Part shown: in pieces, positions 56,833 to 63,938 of the stretch
Layout: each line of letters starts with the position of its first letter
Position numbering within the stretch: position 1 is the first letter of the stretch
Assembly (NCBI GenBank): GCA_002449265.1
Contig: DKCV01000022.1
Coordinates: forward strand, 85,601-149,600
Origin: Caryophanales bacterium UBA6865
GTDB taxonomy: Bacteria; Bacillota_I; Bacilli_A; RFN20; CAG-826
Reading direction: 5' to 3'
DNA length: 64,000 nucleotides
Notes under the pieces: generated by a model
What the model was told of the DNA's origin: nothing
Seen by the model: only the letters and a program-made list of their open reading frames with translations
Databases searched by the model: none
Made by a program: the position numbers and the translations under genes

Positions 56833-58170
56833 TTATTTCCTTTTTCTTAACATCATATCGTCGATTAATTGCAAAGCCCTTCGATACGATAAACCGCTTC
56901 GAATATTAAGCTCAAGGGGTAAGTCTTCATATTTTTTCTTGTCGTTTTCTTTTGCTGGAATCGTTGATTCTAGATAGTCCTTTGGATTAAGAGCAAAGAA
57001 AGCCCGGATGTGTTTGCCAGAAATCGTTAGGAATACATACCGTTTTCGGTGAAGGGAGAAAGTAACTCCTTTTAGTGATACGCGGCAATTGATGCCGTAA
57101 TCAATAATGTATTCGCGTAAGCCGTTATAATGCTTTTTTAGCGATTCATCGCTTTCTAAAAGCTTTCTTTCGAAACTTAGTTTTCTACGGGCACCAAATT
57201 TAGCGAAGCGGTCTTCGTCTTTATCGTTTATTTCTTTTAAAAAAGCGTCCCCATTGAATTGATTTGGATTGATGGTAATCGTTGACACGTTAGGGGCTCT
57301 ATCTTCTTTTGTGGACGCGGAGCGGGGGTTAGGCTCGAATATATTCCGATTCGCCTCGAGCTCGCTTTTAATCGCGTTTCGAATGTCTTCTACCGTTAAT
57401 GCGTCTTTCCGATTCGCTTCGATTTCATTTTTGATGACTTCGCGGACTTCGAGAATGGATATGGTGTTTTTCGACTTTGCATCGATTTCGTTTTTGATGA
57501 TGCTACGAATCTCTTCTTCGGTAATCGAATGTTTGTTATTCACCGCCATTTCGCTTCTGATCACATTGCGAACCTCTTCTTCGTCGATGGTGTTTTTCGT
57601 TGCCTTAGTTAGCTCGTTTTGAATGATGTCACGTATTTCTTTCTCTTTTAAAGAAAAACTAGGAGCGAATCTTATTGGAGTATCTAAGCAAAACTCCCCT
57701 TCTTTTAAAGCAAACAGTGTTCTACTAACGATTACGATGCTAGCGATATCTAACGCCATCGCGAAATAGGTGAATATATTCCCTAAAGGGGTTGAAATGC
57801 CTCGCTCTACTTGGCTTGTCGCCAAGGTTAGCAAATATGCAAAATAGGCGATAAAAATAAAATCTGCAACGATAGGTAAAACGAAATCTTTCTTTTCTTT
57901 TGTTATGACGTGAGCAAGTAGCAAGATAATGCCAACGACATCAAGCAAGAAGATAAAACAGCTAATCAATACCCATTCTAAAAATACTTTGCCAATAAAT
58001 GCGTGAGCCAAAATGGAGAACGCCCCTAAGGTTCCATAAGTGACTCCGTAAATGGTCACCGTTGGGATAAGGCTAGTAGCGCCACCGATGATGATGAATA
58101 GTAAGCTTGCGAGAAATAGACCGGATGCAAACTTGGTTATTTTAAAAAATGGATTCTTTTCAATCTTCAT
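56833..58170 (-). CDS. Membrane protein with five tandem 21-residue helical repeats
   Basis: The 445-residue protein has four hydrophobic segments within residues 10-155, then five consecutive 21-22-residue repeats (about 172-278) with consensus T-I-x-E-E-E-(V/I)-R-x-(V/I)-I-K-N-E-(I/M/L), e.g. TIDEEEVRNVIRSEM, SITEEEIRSIIKNEI and TVEDIRNAIKSEL. A linker and a cytoplasmic C-terminal domain of about 120 residues follow (KLSFERKLLESDESLKKHYNGLREYI). GGAGGAAAC precedes the ATG. I do not recognise the family. The repeats suggest a long helical rod or oligomerisation stalk under the membrane. It is divergent from the tmRNA gene. Confidence 0.7.
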   Translation of the reverse strand: MKIEKNPFFKITKFASGLFLASLLFIIIGGATSLIPTVTIYGVTYGTLGAFSILAHAFIGKVFLEWVLISCFIFLLDVVGIILLLAHVITKEKKDFVLPIVADFIFIAYFAYLLTLATSQVERGISTPLGNIFTYFAMALDIASIVIVSRTLFALKEGEFCLDTPIRFAPSFSLKEKEIRDIIQNELTKATKNTIDEEEVRNVIRSEMAVNNKHSITEEEIRSIIKNEIDAKSKNTISILEVREVIKNEIEANRKDALTVEDIRNAIKSELEANRNIFEPNPRSASTKEDRAPNVSTITINPNQFNGDAFLKEINDKDEDRFAKFGARRKLSFERKLLESDESLKKHYNGLREYIIDYGINCRVSLKGVTFSLHRKRYVFLTISGKHIRAFFALNPKDYLESTIPAKENDKKKYEDLPLELNIRSGLSYRRALQLIDDMMLRKRK

Positions 58171-58322
58171 AATCGTTTCCTCCAGGTAAATAAAATTATT
58201 ACATGGGTAAAGATAATTGAAAGGACAAATTTCTTATCATTTTGCGATAAATAATTATTTTCTTCTCTTAAAATGAGCTATACTTTTCTCGCTAAGAAAA
58301 TCGCTTAGCATTAAATAATTTT

Positions 58323-58724
58323 GGGGTCGTTTCTGGTCTTGACGGGGATGTATTAGGCTTTGATTGCAGTAGCGTGATGAGCTTTAACATCGAACAACAA
58401 TAACTGACAACAGTTATAAACCTTGGATGAACGTGGCTCCACGTGCATCCTTCGCTCGCGCTTAATTAGTATCCTACGGGATTCTCGGCATTGATCCGAG
58501 AGCAGCGTGTCCTCTATCTATGCGTCACTAGTAGATACTTCGGGCATAATATATAGTGACTAAGCTCATTCCTTTGATTAGGGGAAGGAGTCGAAAACCC
58601 CATAATCTCGCTTAGAGGACTCGATGGTATCATTCCTCTAAGTTAAATCCCGATATCGTCTAAACTGTAGACGTCATCGTTGGGTCTTCCTCGGACAGGG
58701 GTTCGAATCCCCTCGGCTCCACCA
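58323..58724 (+). ncRNA. ssrA: Transfer-messenger RNA (tmRNA)
   Basis: Rescues stalled ribosomes by trans-translation. The 5' end GGGGTCGTTTCTGGTCTTGAC and the 3' end GGGGTTCGAATCCCCTCGGCTCCACCA (read in parts) form the tRNA-like domain; GGGGTCG pairs with CGGCTCC in the acceptor stem and CCA is encoded. Length about 402 nt. A tag frame can be read up to TAA at 58463-58465 and ends in KPWMNVAPRASFARA, which resembles the P-F-M-x-N...AFA pattern of Mollicute tags more than the ALAA of most Firmicutes; the resume codon is uncertain. Confidence 0.95.
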
Positions 58725-59330
58725 AAAAGAATTCTTTATTAGCCTGTTTTATTGCAGGATTTTGTAATATCTACGCTTCTTTTGTGCCAACATTAGGGGC
58801 TTTTTTATAGAGAAAATTATAAAAATAACATGGCTTTTGCTAGGATAATGATGAAATCGGTTTTGATTATGAATCGCCATTTATTTATTGATAAATAAGA
58901 TAAAATACGCGGGTTTTATTGGCGTTATTTGTTTCTTCCACTTCTTTTGGCAGTAATAGCTATCGAAAGCGATTTGAGAAAGAACGGTCTTCTTTTACGG
59001 GAATAAGAAACTTAAAGATTTTGAGTGAGATTTAGAGGGAACACATTTAATTCTGCCTTATTGTGGCTAACGACAATTCTCTTAATGACAAAAATGACTT
59101 TGATAACATTAAGCAAATTCGCTTCTAACTGATAAGGATGTGCTCGATTTTCGATATGAAGCGCGAAAAACACTGAAATAGATTTTGAGGGCCTCAAGCT
59201 GAATGAATGTGTGGATTAGTTTTTACGTTCTTCCTTTTCTATTTCACTAAATTTAAATCGGTTATATTTGTAATGAAATTTAAGAAATTAAGAACTTTAA
59301 TTTTTTGTTTAGATTGCCCTTATTTTTGAG
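58725..59330. other. Intergenic region downstream of tmRNA
   Basis: About 600 AT-rich bases. I see a weak CCTG...CAGG hairpin with a short T-tract near 58745 that may end tmRNA transcription, and no supported gene. Confidence 0.45.
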
Positions 59331-59484
59331 GATTTGAAGAATAGATTGCTTCCACACACATAAAACTTGCTTGTTCATTTAGTACGTTTGCGTCTATTTA
59401 TAGAAAGCGATTTGGCGAATGTGTGGTTCTATTTATAGCGGGGGCACTTTTAAGATGGACGACAATGAATCATCATACCCTTTG
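59331..59484. repeat. Direct repeat upstream of higBA (copy 1)
   Basis: It begins GATTTGAAGAAT and ends with an almost unchanged stretch of about 55 bp covering TTTTAAGATGGACGACAATG and CATACCC. The same sequence, about 20 bp shorter through internal gaps, lies at 60208-60341 after higA. Confidence 0.8.
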
Positions 59485-59559
59485 AAAAATCATTCAATTG
59501 CGGTTATCGATTTATTGGCTGGGGCAAACTTTTAATTCTTCTCATTTAATGTATCTGAA

Positions 59560-59593
59560 TTGCATATACACGGAAACAATGTATAATAGTTGC
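59560..59593 (+). promoter_or_regulatory. higBA promoter for a leaderless transcript
   Basis: TTGCAT (59560-59565), a 16-bp spacer and TATAAT (59582-59587) form a good promoter whose start point would fall at or next to the ATG of higB at 59594; no ribosome binding site fits. TGCATATACA and TGTATA...TGCA are loosely inverted around the spacer and may be the HigA operator. Confidence 0.65.
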
Positions 59594-59881
59594 ATGATAA
59601 GAAGTTTTGCCGATAAAGAAACCGAAAAAATCTATCATCAGGAGTTTTCAAGAAAGATTCCACAAACCATTCAAAAGGTTGCTTTAAGAAAATTAATGAT
59701 GATTGATGCCGCAGAACGCCTATCTGACCTTAAAGCTCCGCCTGCTAATCATTTAGAACCATTGTCTGGAAAACGTATCGTTCAGTGGAGCATTCGCATT
59801 AATGACCAATGGCGAATATGCTTTACGCCTAACATAAGCGGTTCTCAATACGAGAATGTTGAAATTGTCGACTACCATTAG
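59594..59881 (+). CDS. higB: HigB-type mRNA interferase toxin
   Basis: The 95-residue RelE-superfamily toxin starts MIRSFADKETEKIYHQEF and contains PPANHLEPLSGKR, WSIRINDQWRICF and VEIVDYH, all typical of ribosome-dependent HigB nucleases. A longer upstream reading is rejected because MIRSFADKE is the conserved family start and the promoter -10 box lies just before it. HigA follows after 13 bp. Confidence 0.93.
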   Translation: MIRSFADKETEKIYHQEFSRKIPQTIQKVALRKLMMIDAAERLSDLKAPPANHLEPLSGKRIVQWSIRINDQWRICFTPNISGSQYENVEIVDYH

Positions 59882-59894
59882 GAGGAAAAAAGAA

Positions 59895-60194
59895 ATGTCT
59901 GAAATCCAAACCCCAAAAATAAGCGAAATCCTGCTTGAGGAATTCATGAAACCCCTTGGTATCTCTAGCTACCGCCTTGCGAAAGATATTGATGTGCCCG
60001 TCTCCCGCATTCAGGACATCCTCCACGATCGACGCGGCATTACTGCCGATACTTCGATCCGTTTAGGCGCATATTTTGGTGTATCCGACCGTTATTTTCT
60101 TAATCTGCAAAATGATATCGATATGCGCGAAACCAAGGCAAAAATCAGGCCTATACTTATGCGTATTAAGCCGGTAGTGATTGCTAAGCAATAA
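59895..60194 (+). CDS. higA: HigA-type antitoxin
   Basis: The 99-residue XRE-family protein starts at the ATG at 59895 with GGAGG 9 bases upstream, followed by the HTH (ISSYRLAKDIDVPVSRIQDILHDRRGITADTSIRLGAYFG) that binds the operon promoter. It neutralises HigB by direct contact. The pair is intact, in the toxin-first order usual for higBA. Confidence 0.93.
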   Translation: MSEIQTPKISEILLEEFMKPLGISSYRLAKDIDVPVSRIQDILHDRRGITADTSIRLGAYFGVSDRYFLNLQNDIDMRETKAKIRPILMRIKPVVIAKQ

Positions 60195-60207
60195 TTGCGA
60201 TGTTCAT

Positions 60208-60341
60208 GATTTGAAGAATGGATTGCCTCCACTTGCCTTTAGTTTTACGTCTTTTCTAGAATGCTATTTAGGCGAATGCGTCGTTCTATTTATAGTGGGG
60301 GCACTTTTAAGATGGACGACAATGAATCATCATACCCTTTG
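60208..60341. repeat. Direct repeat downstream of higBA (copy 2)
   Basis: It matches 59331-59484 with point changes and short gaps; the last 50 bp or so are nearly identical. The similarity fades beyond 60341 into the region before a second, decayed higA. Confidence 0.8.
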
Positions 60342-60560
60342 CAAAAGTTATGAATTATGCATATCCACTTATTGGCATCTTATCCGTTTTCATTTGCTCA
60401 TCTCTAGAAATGACAATGATAAATGCTAAAAAATGACAATGAAGAATTCATGAAATGTTTCGGCGTTTTTGATTACTATTCCTTAGTCTACAAAATGACA
60501 TTGATATCCATAAGATCAAAGCCAAAAATTCAGCCTATCGTTATGAACTGACGTCTAGCA
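60342..60560 (+). pseudogene. Decayed second higBA copy (higA remnant)
   Basis: GAAGAATTCATGAAA at 60441 corresponds to GAGGAATTCATGAAA of higA, and 60472-60550 reads as FLSLQNDIDIHKIKAK...QPIVM in shifting frames, matching FLNLQNDIDMRETKAK...RPILM of HigA. The whole higB part and the HTH of higA are deleted. With the direct repeat at 60208 it shows that the higBA unit was once duplicated in tandem. Confidence 0.7.
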
Positions 60561-60763
60561 AAAAGACTATGCTTTTCGTTCATGTTTTCGGTATTCGTCT
60601 ATCACCAACGCCTTTTGATTTTTCCCTGTTCAAGAAAGTAAAAACAAAACAAAAAATTTTTTGGTAAAAACAATAAAAACATGACGATAGATAAGTGAGG
60701 GAGCATTTATGCGAACTCAAAAACATTTCTCCGGGGAGAATGGCGAAGAAAGGAGATTCGGGG

Positions 60764-60850
60764 ATGGACATCGCGTCAATCGTGATGATTTTGATTCTCA
60801 TCCTCCTAATAGAGAGTCAAAAAAATTCTAACGGCCGCAAAGGTCGTTAG
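60764..60850 (+). CDS. Candidate type I toxin: 28-residue hydrophobic peptide
   Basis: GAAAGGAG lies 8 bases before the ATG at 60764, which opens 28 codons: a short acidic start (MDIAS), a single membrane helix (IVMILILILLI) and a polar basic tail (SQKNSNGRKGR). Size and charge pattern fit Firmicute holin-like/TxpA-type toxins that act at the membrane and are controlled by an antisense RNA. The stop codon lies inside a strong hairpin at 60826-60852. I could not fix the antisense promoter, so the call is structural inference. Confidence 0.5.
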   Translation: MDIASIVMILILILLIESQKNSNGRKGR

Positions 60851-60901
60851 AACAAAGACCTCTACCATTATAGCTTAGCCGCAAGGCTTTGCAATAATGG
60901 T
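60826..60901. ncRNA. Pair of strong hairpins at the 3' end of the small toxin gene
   Basis: TTCTAACGGCC (60826-60836) pairs with GGTCGTTAGAA (60842-60852) over a 5-base loop; on the minus strand it is followed by seven T, so it could end an antisense RNA. ACCATTAT (60864-60871) pairs with ATAATGGT (60894-60901) around an inner AGCC-GCAA-GGCT stem with a GNRA tetraloop. Such paired structure at a toxin mRNA end is typical of type I systems. Confidence 0.6.
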
Positions 60902-61082
60902 TGCACTCTTTCCCCGGGGCCAATGTTAAAGCGATTAAATCGCAAAAACTATGGATGGCTTATCACCTTACAAAAATGTTAGCCATGCCTCTCTATAACC
61001 TTATATATATTTGAGGACGTTTTGCTTTTGTGATTGATTAGAATCGCGAATGTTGCCTATAGTGCACTAGTCAAGAGAAAGT

Positions 61083-61593
61083 GGACAGGGCACAGGCCTA
61101 CTTCAACGACGAGCGATACGAGAGGAGGCTCAGCGCGAAGGCGGGGGACACCCTCTCCGTCGTCGTCGAGAACATGGGCAGGACCAACTTCGGCCCCAAG
61201 ATGATGAGGAAAAGGGGATCACGGGCAACTGCCTCATCGACGGCAATATCCATTTCGGATGGGGCGCTTACCCGCTCCCGATGGACAACCTAGGGAAACT
61301 TAAATTCTCTAAAAAGGGCCTTTCTTCCGAGGACGAGTCCTTCTACCGGTTCCCGCTTTCTCTCGATGGAACGGCTTGCGATACCTTCTTGAGGGCGGAC
61401 AACTTCAGGAAGGGCTTCGTCTTGGTCAATGGCTTCAACGTCGGCCGCTACTATGAGATTGACCCCCCAGAAGACTTTGTACGTGCCAGCCTCCTTGTTC
61501 AAGACAGGGGAGAACGAGATCATCCTCTTCGAGTCCGATGGCTTAAAAGGCGAGCCGATTATCGAGTTTGTAGATAAGCCTGACTTAGGATAA
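61083..61593 (+). pseudogene. C-terminal relic of a GH35 beta-galactosidase, GC-rich
   Basis: Across frames it reads AKAGDTLSVVVENMGRTNFG, then KGITGNCLIDG, HFGWGAYPLPMDNL, FVLVNGFNVGRYYEI, QKTLYVPASL and TGENEIILFESDG, the standard C-terminal end of GH35 enzymes. The catalytic part is absent. Frames shift near 61200 and in the C-run at 61463-61468. In the first 60 bases of this stretch 37 are G or C, far above the neighbours, so it probably came from a GC-richer donor and has not yet ameliorated. Confidence 0.85.
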
Positions 61594-61610
61594 ATATTTG
61601 CTAAATAGTG

Positions 61611-62960
61611 TTACTGATTAACGTCTAAAGTTTTAAGAAAATCTTTGATGAGAAAAGCGCAAAAATGGGGGAAGGTATAGATATGAGAAGAAAAACCAAT
61701 ATTGCCTTTCACGATTTTGATTCCAAAATGAATTTCCTTATATTTATCACTATTAATTAAAACTGAAAGCGATTTTGAATTGTTATTGCTGGCCTTTACT
61801 TCAATAGGCACTAAGTCATCTTTATGACGCACGAAAAACTCCTCTTGCAAAGTGGAGTTTTCTTTTTTGAAATAACGCAGGTCATATCCGGATTTAGTAA
61901 GAGCTTCGCCTACGATACTTTCAAAAAAACCTCCTTTGTATACATCGAAATTTTTGTTTTGACGGAAATCGAGCTGTGCTTCATCGTCGAGTTGGGAAAG
62001 CAGTAATCCACTATCGGCATAATACAAAACGCAGCAATCTTCGACGACGTTGCCTTTTAATGGAAGATTAGGAGTTTGGAGCGCACGGCTAATATTGATA
62101 ATACCTGCATCCTCTAGCCATTCTAGTGTTCCTCGATAGTCTTTGAATTTTGCGCCAGAACGTACTTTGGAAATTTGGAATTTTTTGTTTTCCTTTCCAA
62201 GCTGAAACGGTATGGAACAAAAAACATTTTTTATACGTGATTTATTAAGTCCTTCTGCGTATTTACGAATATCCGCTTCGTAGCCGATGATAATTTGGCG
62301 TTGCAGTTCGAGTGTGTCCTCAAAAGTCTTTTTGGAGACGAAGTTACTTACGACGTTTGGCATACCGCCGACAACGCAATAATCTAAGAATAGATCGTCA
62401 TACATTTTTAAGACAGCAGAGGAGAAAGGGGTAAGGGATTTCATATGTGAGAAGATATCGTCTTTAATGGAATCGTTATAGCCGAGCGCCCAAAGGAACT
62501 CCTCGAAATCAAGCGAACGCATTTCAATTTCCATGGTATACCCAACGCTGATACTTGATATGTCTTTATAGTTAATTCCAAGCATTGAACCGCTGCAAAT
62601 AACATCATAATTCCCATCTAGGGCAAAAAATTTAAGAGATGTTGCAATATCGGGGAATTCTTGAATTTCATCGAAAAAAATAAGCGTCTTCTTTCGAATA
62701 AATCTTGCGTCAGGATTAATGCGTGAGATGTTTTTTATAATTTCTTCTGGCGAATAACCGTTTTCTATGATTTGCTTGTAAATTGGATCTGAGACAAAAT
62801 TTATCGCTACGATGTTCTCGTAATGGCTTTTGGCAAAATTCATAATGGATTTTGTTTTTCCAACTTGCCGCGCCCCTTTTACAATAAGTGGCATATGCTT
62901 TGGATTTTCTTTCCACTCTAAAAGAAAAGAATCAATTTTACGCTTTAAATACTGCTCCAT
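61611..62960 (-). CDS. AAA_14-DUF4143 ATPase with intact E-x-K motif
   Basis: The 449-residue protein has P-loop GARQVGKT (29-36), Walker B LIFFDEIQE (D97, E98), ICSGSMLG, LDFEEFLWALGY, YCVVGGMPN and a DUF4143 motif EEFFVRHKDDLVPIEVKAS. E and K are present; the first acidic position reads EEF where most have xDF. The promoter on the minus strand has TATAAT (plus-strand 62985-62990) and two to three iterons at 33-bp spacing upstream. Monocistronic. Role unknown. Confidence 0.87.
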   Translation of the reverse strand: MEQYLKRKIDSFLLEWKENPKHMPLIVKGARQVGKTKSIMNFAKSHYENIVAINFVSDPIYKQIIENGYSPEEIIKNISRINPDARFIRKKTLIFFDEIQEFPDIATSLKFFALDGNYDVICSGSMLGINYKDISSISVGYTMEIEMRSLDFEEFLWALGYNDSIKDDIFSHMKSLTPFSSAVLKMYDDLFLDYCVVGGMPNVVSNFVSKKTFEDTLELQRQIIIGYEADIRKYAEGLNKSRIKNVFCSIPFQLGKENKKFQISKVRSGAKFKDYRGTLEWLEDAGIINISRALQTPNLPLKGNVVEDCCVLYYADSGLLLSQLDDEAQLDFRQNKNFDVYKGGFFESIVGEALTKSGYDLRYFKKENSTLQEEFFVRHKDDLVPIEVKASNNNSKSLSVLINSDKYKEIHFGIKIVKGNIGFSSHIYTFPHFCAFLIKDFLKTLDVNQ

Positions 62961-63000
62961 TCTCTTACCTCACTCATTGCCGACATTATATCATCTTTAC

Positions 63001-63082
63001 TAAAAAATGAGGGAGTTTTTGCCTTATAATTCCTAAAAAATGAGGAAGTTTCATGTACGAAATGCTACTTTTATGAGGCAGA
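63001..63082 (-). repeat. Iterons TAAAAAATGAGGRAGTTT at exactly 33-bp spacing
   Basis: Copies begin at 63001 and 63034; a third, partial copy (ATGAGGCAG) sits in register at 63067. On the minus strand they precede the -10 box of the ATPase at 61611-62960, the nearest copy covering the -35 region. Confidence 0.75.
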
Positions 63083-63519
63083 ATAATGTCATAATTTTTT
63101 AACGTACATTTACAAATATTCATATAACCACTATAAAAACAAAATAATTATAATAAACGAATAAATAATAATTTAATTTTTATATATGCTCAAAAGTGCT
63201 CTCCCCAATTTGAAGCATTAATTAATACTTTCCCAGTCAATAGGACTATATAGAATTAGGGTTTTCATCGGTTTTTGGAAACATCAGCCATGTTTTTTGC
63301 TTACGTTTTCGTTCTCATCTTTTCGCTTAGTTTCATTAAATTCGCCTAATGGTTACTCCTTCCTGCGGCACACGCATCGGGGAAGACAAATGAAAAAGCG
63401 GTCCTTTTAGCAAATCCTGGCGAGCTTTGTAGGGATATTTAAACTTTCGCGGTTATTTTGTCATTTAACGCAATCATTAAAAAAGTCGTTTTTTATGGCA
63501 TAATACTACAAAATTAACG
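63083..63519. other. AT-rich intergenic region
   Basis: About 440 bp with no supported gene or named structure. Confidence 0.5.
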
Positions 63520-63669
63520 GAAAGGAGAAAAGCGGCTACGAAGACTGCAACGAGCAAAAAAAGAATAGTTCTTTATGCCGTATGCGCGTTTTTCTTTTGT
63601 TTGGCAGGTGTATTTCAGGCGTTGGATTCAAAATCCACTGTAAAATCTTTAATAGAGGACGATGAATGA
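63481..63669 (+). pseudogene. Small open frame overlapping yoeB, possibly an antitoxin remnant
   Basis: A frame open from 63481 to TGA at 63667-63669 overlaps the YoeB start by the ATGA arrangement usual for antitoxin-toxin pairs. GGAAAGGAG at 63519-63527 is a good ribosome binding site, but no ATG or GTG follows it in frame; TTG at 63601 leaves only 22 codons. The end reads STVKSLIEDDE. A hydrophobic stretch (VLYAVCAFFFCLAGVF) is unlike YefM. I cannot assign it firmly. Confidence 0.3.
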
Positions 63670-63938
63670 CTTACTCTTTCACTCCAAATGGCTGGGACGA
63701 TTATCTTTATTGGCAAGAAAACGATAAGAAAACTAGAAGAAAAATAAACGATTTGTTAAAAGACATTGCTAGGAATGGCGTCGATAGTGGGATTGGAAAG
63801 CCTGAACCTTTGACTGGAAATCTCGCGGGATATTATTCTAGACGGGTCGATGATAAGAATAGACTGGTGTATAAAATCGTGAATGACACCATTTTAGTGT
63901 TATCCTGCCGCCTTTTTGGAAGAAATGGTTCTAGATAA
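63666..63938 (+). CDS. Txe/YoeB-family toxin with altered C-terminus
   Basis: The 90-residue protein has the family core NGWDDYLYWQENDKKTRRKINDLLKDI, GKPEPLTGNLAGYYSRR and RLVYKI. YoeB enzymes are ribosome-dependent mRNA interferases whose C-terminal His-Tyr is catalytic. Here LSCRLFGRNGSR replaces the usual SCR-x-HY ending, so activity is doubtful. AGAGGA lies before the ATG at 63666. No recognisable YefM/Axe antitoxin precedes it. Confidence 0.8.
   Translation: MTYSFTPNGWDDYLYWQENDKKTRRKINDLLKDIARNGVDSGIGKPEPLTGNLAGYYSRRVDDKNRLVYKIVNDTILVLSCRLFGRNGSR

Noticed and set aside
61281..61577. Separate small gene of 98 codons
   Set aside because: It is one frame of the broken GH35 C-terminus; flanking frames complete the same domain.
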